Shown: one piece after another, positions 1 through 5,664 of the stretch
Layout of the letters: each line of letters begins with the position of its first letter
How positions within the stretch are numbered: the stretch's first letter is position 1
Assembly: GCA_910588045.1 (NCBI GenBank)
Contig: CAJUPS010000131.1
Location: forward strand, 1-7,391
Reading direction: 5' to 3'
Length of the DNA stretch: 7,391 nt
Source of the DNA: an uncultured Oscillospiraceae bacterium
Lineage (GTDB): Bacteria > Bacillota > Clostridia > Oscillospirales > Oscillospiraceae
The notes under the pieces: generated by a model
Told to the model about the DNA's origin: nothing
Database searches by the model: none
Seen by the model: the letters and a program-made list of their open reading frames with translations, nothing else
Translations under genes and position numbers: made by a program

Positions 1-51
1 GAAGGTATTAAGACAGAACTAAACCAGGTACGTCGGAGGGAAAACAAATAA
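1..51 (+). CDS. C-terminal end of an unidentified rightward gene (partial)
   Basis: Frame 1 is open from the window edge to a TAA at 49-51 and reads EGIKTELNQVRRRENK. The other two plus frames stop within about 21 nt. The peptide is charged and has a plausible composition for a protein C-terminus, and the stop is followed directly by a noncoding palindromic block. Sixteen codons are too few to name a family. The stretch is visibly less GC-rich than mutS or the folate operon. It could be chance reading in noncoding DNA, since a 16-codon open frame is not significant alone. Confidence 0.35.
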   Translation, partial: EGIKTELNQVRRRENK

Positions 52-197
52 CCCCCGTAGTCAGGGGATTCTCAAGGGCGGCGAAGCCCCCTTGAGGGTG
101 CTTTTGGTTCTTTTCGCACAAGCGAAAAGAACGCCCTGCCCCGGCAGGGGCGAATCTAACAAAGAGAAGGAAGCGGGGCGGCGCGCAGCGCCGCAGA
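52..197. repeat. Palindromic intergenic block with four hairpins
   Basis: This gap between the rightward gene end and the leftward CPBP gene is a chain of inverted repeats. Arms 71-78/89-96 (CTCAAGGG/CCCTTGAG) enclose an inner GGC-gaa-GCC. Arms 107-117/122-132 (GTTCTTTTCGC/GCGAAAAGAAC) are 11 bp, perfect, with a 4-nt loop. Arms 134-140/143-149 (CCCTGCC/GGCAGGG) have a 2-nt loop. Arms 178-184/188-194 (GCGGCGC/GCGCCGC) have a 3-nt loop and lie 3 nt beyond the CPBP stop codon. Such hairpin clusters resemble dispersed intergenic palindromes. Because the flanking genes converge here, the block probably also ends transcription in one or both directions, although no clean T-tract follows any stem. 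Confidence 0.6.
178..194 (-). terminator. Possible terminator hairpin after the leftward CPBP gene
   Basis: A perfect 7-bp GC stem (178-184 with 188-194, loop 185-187) begins 3 nt after the TAA of the leftward CPBP protease. In the minus-strand RNA it is followed by a pyrimidine-rich stretch rather than a run of U, so intrinsic termination would be weak. It may serve as a 3'-end stabilising structure. Confidence 0.35.
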
Positions 198-905
198 TTA
201 AATTACCTGCCAGACTGCCAGCACATTCACCCCACAGTGAAGCAAAATACTCCCCCACAAGCTCCCGGATCGTTCAAAGCACCAAGCCATTACCAGCCCC
301 GGAACCAGATATTGAACCGCCAACAGTAAGTAAGCAAAATCCCGATTCCCCACAGCGAACCCCCAGACGTGAAGCAGCGCAAAGAGCATACTGCTGGCCG
401 CGTAGGCCGCCGGGCGGCTCCACTCCCGGAGATTTCCAAAGACATACCCCCTGAAAAGCGCCTCCTCCACCACGGGGGAGAGAAAGACAAGAATAAGAAT
501 CGTACTGCGGGGCGCGGCGCTGATCTGCGCCAGAATGGCCTGATCGTTCAGATTGGCCCGGGGAAGAGACACCATCTGCAACACCCGCCAGACAATCTCG
601 TTGCAGCCATAAAATGCCACCATCCCGATGCCCGCCGTCCCCAGAACCTTCCACGGGTGGTCAAGAAATACCCGGGTCGTTCGGACCATGAAGCCCCCGA
701 AGACAAGCAGCGTCAGGGCGAAAAGGATATAGTGATACGCCGCATTCCGCATCCCCTCGGAGAGGGAGGTCCCGAACAGCTTCCCAATCCCATCGAACAT
801 CGGGTCGGCTGTCAGCGGCAGGACAAACAAATAGACGGCCAGCAGTCCGCCCCCCAGGAGCTTCTCCCCCCTGGTCATGCCGGTGGGACTCCCCCTCTTT
901 GCCAT
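198..905 (-). CDS. CPBP-family intramembrane protease (CAAX/Abi type), second gene of the mutS operon
   Basis: This is a 235-residue multi-pass membrane protein. Hydrophobic segments lie near residues 17-33, 57-76, 87-103, 134-147, 166-180, 190-208 and 215-233. It carries the three signature motifs of the CPBP (CAAX protease and bacteriocin-processing) superfamily: EEALFRG with E147/E148 and R152, a second motif with H179 (FALLHVW), and a third with H223 and N227 (LLHCGVN). In the family these residues form an intramembrane glutamate-type active site, so it is predicted to cleave a membrane-associated peptide or protein. The substrate cannot be read from sequence. The ATG at 905 follows a near-perfect AAGGAGG site (914-920, 8-nt spacing). 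It starts 18 nt after the mutS stop, so the two are almost certainly cotranscribed. The reason for pairing with mismatch repair is unknown. An immunity or prenyl-protein processing role is possible. Confidence 0.88.
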   Translation of the reverse strand: MAKRGSPTGMTRGEKLLGGGLLAVYLFVLPLTADPMFDGIGKLFGTSLSEGMRNAAYHYILFALTLLVFGGFMVRTTRVFLDHPWKVLGTAGIGMVAFYGCNEIVWRVLQMVSLPRANLNDQAILAQISAAPRSTILILVFLSPVVEEALFRGYVFGNLREWSRPAAYAASSMLFALLHVWGFAVGNRDFAYLLLAVQYLVPGLVMAWCFERSGSLWGSILLHCGVNVLAVWQVI

Positions 906-923
906 GTCCTCCCCCTCCTTCCC

Positions 924-3518
924 CTATTGCAGCTTCTGCTTCAGCTCGTACAGCAGGCCCATGGCCTCGATGGGGGTCAAGGTGTCCGGCTGGGTCCGGC
1001 GCAGACGGTCGATGACCTCCGCCTCCCCTATGGCCGCCATGGACACCTGCTCCTCTTTGGGCGCGGCCAGCAGGGGAGCGGCCTTCCCGGACTGGCTCTC
1101 CAGCTCCTTGAGGATCCCCCGTGCCTTTTTCACCACCGCCTCCGGCAGACCCGCCAGCTTGGCCACCTCGATGCCGTAGCTCCGGTCCGCCCCGCCGGGG
1201 ATGATCTTCCGCAGGAAGACGATGTCGTCCCCCCGGCTCTTGATGGCGATGTTGTAGTTCTTCACGCCGGGCAGCTTGTTCTCCAGCTCCGTCAGCTCGT
1301 GGTAGTGGGTGGCAAAGAGGGTCTTGGCTCCCAGCTTCCGGCCGTCCGCGCAGTGCTCCAGCACCGCCTGGGCAATACTCATGCCATCAAAGGTGCTGGT
1401 GCCCCGCCCGATCTCGTCGAGAATGAGGAGACTCCGGCTGGTGGCGTACCGGAGGATGTCCGACACCTCGGTCATCTCCACCATGAAGGTGGACTGCCCC
1501 GCGCTGAGGTCGTCGCTGGCCCCGATGCGGGTGAAAATCCGGTCCACAATGCCGATCCGGGCCGCCCGGGCGGGGACGAAGGACCCGATCTGGGCCATCA
1601 GCGTTATGAGGGCCACCTGCCGCATGTAGGTGGACTTGCCCGCCATGTTGGGCCCGGTGATGATGGCCACCCGGTTCTCCTTCTCCCCCATGTAGGTGTC
1701 GTTGGGGACAAAGAGACTGTTTTTCAGCACCCGCTCCACCACCGGATGCCGCCCGTCGTGGATTTCAATGACGCCGCTCTCGTCTATGACGGGGCAGCAG
1801 TAGTCGTTCTTCGCCGCCGCGGCGGCAAAGGAGCACAGCGCGTCCAGCTCCGCGACGATCCCCGCCGCCTCCTGGATCCGGGCCATCTCGCCCCCCACCT
1901 GCTGCCGCAGCTTTGAGAACAGGTCGTACTCCAGCGCTACCACGCGGTCGTTGGCGGTAAGGATGGTGTGCTCCAGGTCCTTCAGCTCCTGGGTGATGAA
2001 CCGCTCGCAGTTGGCCAGGGTCTGCTTGCGGATATATGTATCCGGCACCAGGTCGTAGTAGGACTTGCTGACCTCGATGTAGTATCCGAACACCTTGTTA
2101 TAGCCCACTTTCAGGCTCTTTATTCCGGTTTTTTCCTTCTCCCGGGCCTCCACCTCCGCGATGACGCCCTTGCCGCCGCTGAGGATCTCCCGAAGCCGGT
2201 CCACCTCCTCGTGGTATCCCTCCCGGATGAATCCGCCCTCCCGGACGGAAAAGGGCGGCTCATCCACGATGGCCCTGCACAGCAGCTGGAATATGTCCTC
2301 CAGAGGATCCAGCCCCCGTCCCAGCTCCCCCAGACGCCCGGTGGTAAAGGGAACTAATTTTTCCTTCAGATTGGGCAGCTTCTCCATGGCCCCCCGGAGG
2401 GACGCCATGTCCCGTCCCCCGGCGCTGCCGTAGACCACCCGCCCAATGAGACGCTCCATGTCCCCGATGCCCTGGAGGGCGAAAATCAGTTCCTCGCGTC
2501 CCACGGAGTCCTTCACCAGCGCCTCCACGGCGTTCAGCCGCCGGTTGATCGCGGTCACGTTGAGCAAGGGCCGCTCCAGCCAGCTCCGCAGCAGTCGCCC
2601 GCCCATGGCGGTTTTCGTCTTATCCAGCACCCACAGCAGGCTCCCCCGCTTCTCCTTGCCCCGCATGGTGGCGGTGAGCTCCAGATTCCGCCGGGTGTTC
2701 AGGTCCAGCTCCATGAACCGGCCCTGCTCGTAGTATTCCAGCTCGCTGATATGGCTGAGGTCCGTCTTCTGGGTCTCGTACAGGTAGCCCAGCAGGCCCC
2801 CCAGGGCCATCACGGACGCCGGATTGGGCAGCTGCCCGGCCGCCTCCCTGCCGTATTGCTTTTCCACGAGCCTGGCGGCGGCGTCCAGCTGGAAACGGCC
2901 CTTGCCGCCCAGCTCCGCCCGGCAGTTGAATTTCTCCTTCAACAGCTCCGTCAGCGCCGTTTGCTCCCAAGCCCCAGGATTCAGCAGGGCCTCCGACGGG
3001 GAGAACCGCCCCAGCTCGTTCATCACGTGGTCCACCCGGGACCGGCCGGTGAAAGAGGTCGCATGGGTCTTCCCCGTGGTGATGTCGCAGAAGCAGAGCC
3101 CCGCCGCGTCCTCGTCGATATAGATCCCGCAGATGTAGTTGGCCTGGCTGCCCTCCAGCATAGAGGCGTCCACGGTCCCCGGGGTGACCACCCGGATGAT
3201 GTCCCGCTTGACGATCCCCTTGGCGGCCGCGGGGTCCTCCATCTGCTCACAGATGGCCACCTTGTAGCCCTTGGCGATGAGCCGGGCGATGTACCCGTCG
3301 CAGGAGTGGTAGGGCACGCCGCACATGGGGGTGCGCTCCTCCTCGGGCCTGGACCGGTCCCGGGAGGTCAGGGTCAGGTCCAGCTCCTGGCTGGCCAGCA
3401 GGGCGTCCTCGTTGAACATCTCGTAGAAGTCGCCCAGGCGGAAAAAGAGGATGGCATCCTTGTGCTCCTCTTTGATTTTCAGGTATTGCTGCATCATAGG
3501 GGTGGATTCAGGAGGCAT
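924..3518 (-). CDS. mutS: DNA mismatch repair protein MutS
   Basis: MutS recognises mispaired or looped bases and uses ATP to recruit MutL in the cytoplasm. From the chosen start the protein has 864 residues, normal for MutS1. The N-terminal mismatch-reading motif is GDFYEMF (F31, E33), followed by the connector, lever/clamp core and ATPase domains. The ATPase shows Walker A GPNMAGKST (622-630), Walker B LLILDE (697-702) running into DEIGRGTS, and the THYHE motif (737-741). The C-terminus keeps the conserved LTPIEAMGLLYELK helix. The frame is open upstream to a GTG at 3587, but that codon lies inside a palindrome, while the ATG at 3516-3518 has GAGGA (3527-3531) 8 nt upstream and begins just before the conserved TPMMQQY segment, so 3518 is preferred. 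The usual beta-clamp motif near the end is degenerate (QVSMA, 824-828). mutL does not follow; a CPBP protease gene does. Confidence 0.97.
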   Translation of the reverse strand: MPPESTPMMQQYLKIKEEHKDAILFFRLGDFYEMFNEDALLASQELDLTLTSRDRSRPEEERTPMCGVPYHSCDGYIARLIAKGYKVAICEQMEDPAAAKGIVKRDIIRVVTPGTVDASMLEGSQANYICGIYIDEDAAGLCFCDITTGKTHATSFTGRSRVDHVMNELGRFSPSEALLNPGAWEQTALTELLKEKFNCRAELGGKGRFQLDAAARLVEKQYGREAAGQLPNPASVMALGGLLGYLYETQKTDLSHISELEYYEQGRFMELDLNTRRNLELTATMRGKEKRGSLLWVLDKTKTAMGGRLLRSWLERPLLNVTAINRRLNAVEALVKDSVGREELIFALQGIGDMERLIGRVVYGSAGGRDMASLRGAMEKLPNLKEKLVPFTTGRLGELGRGLDPLEDIFQLLCRAIVDEPPFSVREGGFIREGYHEEVDRLREILSGGKGVIAEVEAREKEKTGIKSLKVGYNKVFGYYIEVSKSYYDLVPDTYIRKQTLANCERFITQELKDLEHTILTANDRVVALEYDLFSKLRQQVGGEMARIQEAAGIVAELDALCSFAAAAAKNDYCCPVIDESGVIEIHDGRHPVVERVLKNSLFVPNDTYMGEKENRVAIITGPNMAGKSTYMRQVALITLMAQIGSFVPARAARIGIVDRIFTRIGASDDLSAGQSTFMVEMTEVSDILRYATSRSLLILDEIGRGTSTFDGMSIAQAVLEHCADGRKLGAKTLFATHYHELTELENKLPGVKNYNIAIKSRGDDIVFLRKIIPGGADRSYGIEVAKLAGLPEAVVKKARGILKELESQSGKAAPLLAAPKEEQVSMAAIGEAEVIDRLRRTQPDTLTPIEAMGLLYELKQKLQ

Positions 3519-3526
3519 CGCCGCTG

Positions 3527-3531
3527 TCCTC
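3527..3531 (-). promoter_or_regulatory. mutS ribosome binding site (decides the start)
   Basis: GAGGA on the minus strand lies 8 nt upstream of the ATG at 3518. It supports that ATG over the in-frame GTG at 3587, which sits inside the CCACCTTT/AAAGGTGG palindrome and would add 23 residues that are not part of the recognisable MutS fold. Confidence 0.7.
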
Positions 3532-3583
3532 GCTTTCTTTTTCTCGCCAGTGGTCCCAGCCAAGCGCAAAATAAAAGTTTCGT

Positions 3584-3738
3584 CCACCTTTTCAAAGGTG
3601 GCGGGGTCCAGGCGTTAGGCCGCCTACGGCGGCCACAGCCCTAAGCCGCCCAAAGGGCGGCCCACGGGGGTAGCGCCCCTGGCCGCCCTCCGCAGAGGGC
3701 GGAATCCCCAAAAGCCGCGCAAAAAATCTTTCAAAGAT
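3584..3738. repeat. Hairpin-rich repeat in the mutS leader
   Basis: The untranslated leader of mutS contains a chain of perfect inverted repeats: 3584-3591/3594-3601 (CCACCTTT/AAAGGTGG), 3618-3624/3628-3634 (GGCCGCC/GGCGGCC), 3645-3651/3655-3661 (GCCGCCC/GGGCGGC), 3666-3669/3676-3679 within CCA...TGG, 3683-3690/3695-3702 (CCGCCCTC/GAGGGCGG), and 3726-3731/3733-3738 (ATCTTT/AAAGAT). Loops are 1-6 nt. The block is far more GC-rich than the AT-rich promoter segment beside it, as expected for an inserted dispersed palindromic element. Read from the minus strand, the 3726-3738 hairpin is followed by six T residues, but its stem is short and AT-only. No credible gene is seen here. Confidence 0.65.
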
Positions 3739-3759
3739 ACCGTATAAAAGGTAAATTTC

Positions 3760-3788
3760 ATTATATTCTTTTCCCCTGGTTTTGTCAA
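3760..3788 (-). promoter_or_regulatory. Consensus sigma-A promoter for mutS and the CPBP gene
   Basis: On the minus strand a perfect -35 box TTGACA (3783-3788) and a perfect -10 box TATAAT (3760-3765) are separated by exactly 17 nt. Transcription should start near 3753, giving a leader of about 234 nt before the mutS ATG. A fully consensus promoter is stronger than usual for a repair gene, so the long structured leader may temper expression. Confidence 0.85.
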
Positions 3789-3860
3789 TTCCCAGACCGC
3801 AAAGCTCGTTTTCCCTTCCATACCGCTGTCCCAAAGCACGCAATTACCCGAATGACTGGC

Positions 3861-3889
3861 TTGAACCAGGAGATGGACTATGCTATAAT
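3861..3889 (+). promoter_or_regulatory. Promoter of the rightward CPBP gene, extended -10
   Basis: TTGAAC (3861-3866) and TATAAT (3884-3889) are separated by 17 nt, and the -10 box is preceded by TGC, the extended -10 signature. Transcription should start around 3895-3897, about 31-33 nt before the ATG. It diverges from the mutS promoter; the two -35 boxes lie 72 nt apart. Confidence 0.85.
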
Positions 3890-3907
3890 CCGAATATCAA
3901 ATTCGGA
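3889..3907. promoter_or_regulatory. Operator-like inverted repeat over the transcription start
   Basis: Arms TCCGAAT (3889-3895) and ATTCGGA (3901-3907) form a perfect 7-bp inverted repeat with a 5-nt spacer. It overlaps the last base of the -10 box and covers the predicted +1. That position suits a repressor blocking RNA polymerase. Alternatively it would form a small hairpin at the 5' end of the mRNA. No regulator gene is present in the window. Confidence 0.55.
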
Positions 3908-3914
3908 ACTGCTC

Positions 3915-3919
3915 GAGGT
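3915..3919 (+). promoter_or_regulatory. Ribosome binding site of the rightward CPBP gene
   Basis: GAGGT lies 8 nt upstream of the ATG at 3928 and just downstream of the operator-like palindrome. It fixes the start and excludes an upstream reading frame. Confidence 0.65.
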
Positions 3920-3927
3920 AGAAAAAC

Positions 3928-4770
3928 ATGGAAAGAAACAAAAAAATCAAACCGGACCATTTCTGCATGGCAATATTTGCACTTTGCCTGCTCCTCCGGT
4001 TCATAGAATACTTCCTTCTTGAGACCGACAAGACCGCCATTGGCGAAAATGTACTTCACAAAGCAGCGGGCATCATCATATTGGCGGTGGTATTAAAAAG
4101 GGCAAATCTCACCTGGAGCGATATTGGCTTTCAAAGGACCCGCGCTGTCAACAGTATCCTAAAAGGTCTGCTGCTGGGAGGAGTCTGCTTTTCCGCCGCC
4201 TATGGAGTGGAATTGGCAATCCTAGCCCTGCAAGGCAATCCCGCCCATTTAGAAATATATATCAGCAGCTTTTCCCTCACCGGCTCTCAAAGCAATCATA
4301 CGGCGTTCATGTTCTTTGTGCTGTGCGTATTCTTCAACGTCATCAATGTATGGATGGAGGAGGGCGTTTTCCGCGGCCTGTTTCTCAAAGTGCTCTCAGA
4401 AACCAAGCCGTTTATGACGGCAAACGTCGTTTCTGCGCTTTTATTTGGAATCTGGCACATTGTCATGCCCATCAGAAGCTATCTCAACAGAGAAATGTCA
4501 CTTCCCGCAATGGTACTGCTGTGCATCGGCTATATCATCCTTTCGGGCATTATGGGGATCAAGTGGGGCCTTCTTACCCATATGACAGGGTCGATATGGG
4601 TGGGACTCGGCGACCACCTATTCAACAATACCGTTGCAACCAACATGCTGCATGTCATTTCTCCGGGAGGCGCCGACGAACTGCAAATCGTCCGAATTAT
4701 GACGGCGCAGCTCATCTCCTTTTCCATTGTGCTGGCCATGTACTATCGAAGCAGAAAAACCATCCAGTAA
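3928..4770 (+). CDS. CPBP-family intramembrane protease, divergent from mutS
   Basis: This is a 280-residue multi-pass membrane protein with hydrophobic segments near residues 11-31, 45-57, 77-101, 124-142, 163-180, 191-216 and 257-272. Motif 1 is MEEGVFRG (E144, E145, R149), motif 2 contains H177 (FGIWHIVMP), and motif 3 has H230 with N233/N234 (GDHLFNNT). These match the CPBP/CAAX glutamic intramembrane protease family. The loop after motif 2 (PIRSYLN) is polar and unlike the other CPBP protein in this window, so the two are not recent duplicates. Base composition is visibly lower in GC than the neighbours (28 of 60 bases at 4081-4140), and the gene stands alone with its own promoter and operator-like site, which together hint at acquisition by transfer. 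Substrate unknown. In Bacillota such proteins can give bacteriocin self-immunity or process peptides, but nothing here proves that. Confidence 0.88.
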   Translation: MERNKKIKPDHFCMAIFALCLLLRFIEYFLLETDKTAIGENVLHKAAGIIILAVVLKRANLTWSDIGFQRTRAVNSILKGLLLGGVCFSAAYGVELAILALQGNPAHLEIYISSFSLTGSQSNHTAFMFFVLCVFFNVINVWMEEGVFRGLFLKVLSETKPFMTANVVSALLFGIWHIVMPIRSYLNREMSLPAMVLLCIGYIILSGIMGIKWGLLTHMTGSIWVGLGDHLFNNTVATNMLHVISPGGADELQIVRIMTAQLISFSIVLAMYYRSRKTIQ

Positions 4771-4790
4771 TCGCGGAAAAGAAACCGCAG

Positions 4791-4822
4791 AAGGGGGCGC
4801 GGACCTGGGTCCGCGCCCCCTT
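4791..4822 (+). terminator. Terminator hairpin of the rightward CPBP gene
   Basis: Arms AAGGGGGCGCGGACC (4791-4805) and its exact complement (4808-4822) form a 15-bp stem with a 2-nt TG loop, starting 20 nt after the stop codon at 4768-4770. The trailing tract is only TTT before AGG, so the stem is strong but the U-run is weak. Confidence 0.55.
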
Positions 4823-4989
4823 TAGGCTGTCAAAAAAGCCCTCCGCAGGAGTTTCGCGCCCGCAGGCGCGAAATAAAATTGAATCGTTTTTCCCGCGGCG
4901 TGTACGTGGGAAAAACTCTTTGCGCGGAGCGAGCGTCGAATTGTGCGCCACAGGCGCACAACCGAGGCGCAGAGCGAAGCGAAACCTTT

Positions 4990-5018
4990 TCAAAAAAGGT
5001 GCGAAGCACCTTTTTTGA
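4990..5018. terminator. Bidirectional intrinsic terminator
   Basis: Arms TCAAAAAAGGTGC (4990-5002) and GCACCTTTTTTGA (5006-5018) are a perfect 13-bp match with a 3-nt loop. The A-run on the ascending arm and T-run on the descending arm make it usable from both strands, which suits its place between two convergent genes. An alternative 7-bp stem, 4984-4990 with 4994-5000, would compete with it. Confidence 0.7.
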
Positions 5019-5025
5019 TACCCAG

Positions 5026-5057
5026 AAGGGGGCGCGGACCCAGGTCCGCGCCCCCTT
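5026..5057 (-). terminator. Terminator hairpin of the folate operon
   Basis: The arms (5026-5040 and 5043-5057) are identical to those of the hairpin at 4791-4822, with loop CA in place of TG, so it is the exact reverse complement of that hairpin. It begins 4 nt beyond the stop codon of the cyclo-ligase gene (5062-5064). Read from the minus strand it is followed by TTCTGGG and then, at 5018, by the stronger bidirectional terminator. Confidence 0.55.
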
Positions 5058-5061
5058 GCCC

Positions 5062-5634
5062 TTATTCTTTTTCCCCTTTGCAGTCCACGACGGCACGCTC
5101 AGTGACGAAGTAGTGCATCTTCACATCGTGGGGCTCCAGGGGGATGTCGTCCCGCTCCAGCTGGTGGCGGCACAGCAGTATGGCGGGGCATTTCGTCCGA
5201 GGCAGGTAGCGGTCATAGTACCCGCCGCCGTAGCCCAGCCGCTCGCCCCTGGCGTTGCCGGTGCAGCAGGGGACGATCACCAGATCCAGCTCCTCCGGCT
5301 CCACCACCGGGCACTGGAGCCGGGGAGCCAGGATGCCATAGCGTCCGCTGACCAAATCGCCCATCCCCTCGATCCGCCGCGCCTGCATCACGCCCTTCTC
5401 CGTGCACAGCGGCACCGCCACGCTCTTGCCGTCCCGCATCATGATGTGGATCAGGCGCATGGTGTCGATCTCCCGCTCCGTGCCCACGTAGCAAAAGACG
5501 GTTTTGGCGCGCTCATAGACGTCGAGCTGGATCACCTGGCGGCAGATGGCCTCATCGGCCTCCCGACAGTAGGTAGGGGAGAGATTTTTTGCCCGCGCGA
5601 TCACCTCGGCGCGCAGGGCCTGCTTGGTCAACAT
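5062..5634 (-). CDS. 5-formyltetrahydrofolate cyclo-ligase (methenyl-THF synthetase, YgfA/YqgN family)
   Basis: This cytoplasmic enzyme uses ATP to convert 5-formyl-tetrahydrofolate to 5,10-methenyl-tetrahydrofolate, rescuing a folate form that inhibits other one-carbon enzymes. The 190-residue length is normal. Family features are visible: the N-terminal K-x-x-LR basic helix (K4, R8), EREIDT (52-58 region, substrate side), GRYGILAPR, and the nucleotide-loop signature RLGYGGGYYDRYL (132-144), followed by the late VTER segment. The segment before the glycine loop, usually near VPGLAFD, reads VPCCTGN here. The ATG at 5634 has AAGGAG (5644-5649) 9 nt upstream. A nearby ATG at 5639-5641 is out of frame. 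It is the last gene of an operon, 30 nt after the DUF1576 gene, and its product feeds the same pool as FolD. Confidence 0.95.
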   Translation of the reverse strand: MLTKQALRAEVIARAKNLSPTYCREADEAICRQVIQLDVYERAKTVFCYVGTEREIDTMRLIHIMMRDGKSVAVPLCTEKGVMQARRIEGMGDLVSGRYGILAPRLQCPVVEPEELDLVIVPCCTGNARGERLGYGGGYYDRYLPRTKCPAILLCRHQLERDDIPLEPHDVKMHYFVTERAVVDCKGEKE

Positions 5635-5664
5635 TGCGCATCGCTCCTTATCACTTGGAATAGA

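Larger units (their letters stand above)
4791..5057. mobile_element. 267-bp palindromic element with 48-nt terminal inverted repeats (MITE-like)
   Basis: Positions 4791-4838 and the reverse complement of 5010-5057 match at 44 of 48 bases, the four differences clustering seven to sixteen bases from the inner end. Each arm itself contains a perfect 15-bp hairpin with a 2-nt loop. The 171-nt centre holds further hairpins: 4852-4860/4865-4873 (TTTCGCGCC/GGCGCGAAA), 4886-4897/4905-4916 (one G-U pair), 4941-4949/4953-4961 (TTGTGCGCC/GGCGCACAA), and one running into the right arm at 4990-5018. No transposase is encoded and no clear target-site duplication flanks it. It ends 4 nt from the stop codon of the cyclo-ligase gene. 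It could be a nonautonomous mobile element, or a composite of two dispersed palindromes placed in opposite orientation. Confidence 0.55.

Noticed and set aside
369..1916. 515-codon open frame on the plus strand
   Set aside because: Antisense shadow of the leftward CPBP gene and mutS; composition is biased to G, P, H, L and R, and the opposite strand has clear family motifs.
3518..3587. MutS start at the upstream GTG, adding 23 residues
   Set aside because: The extra residues lie in the leader palindrome and match nothing in MutS; the ATG at 3518 has a properly spaced GAGGA.
2751..3644. 297-codon open frame on the plus strand
   Set aside because: Antisense to the N-terminal half of MutS, no motif and no ribosome binding site worth noting.
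3592..3843. Small minus-strand frames upstream of mutS
   Set aside because: They run through the promoter and the palindromic repeat. The start codons lie upstream of the predicted transcription start, so they would not be in the mRNA.
3890..3906. Riboswitch or 5' structured RNA at the rightward CPBP start
   Set aside because: The leader is only about 31-33 nt and the single 7-bp stem is too small for a known riboswitch; an operator is the simpler reading.
4850..4962. CRISPR-like series of short palindromes
   Set aside because: The stems differ in sequence and spacing; there are no identical direct repeats.
4323..5096. Frames on both strands sharing a KGART-x-VRAPF peptide
   Set aside because: The repeated peptide comes from reading the inverted 15-bp hairpin arms at 4791-4822 and 5026-5057 in either direction, not from a protein repeat.
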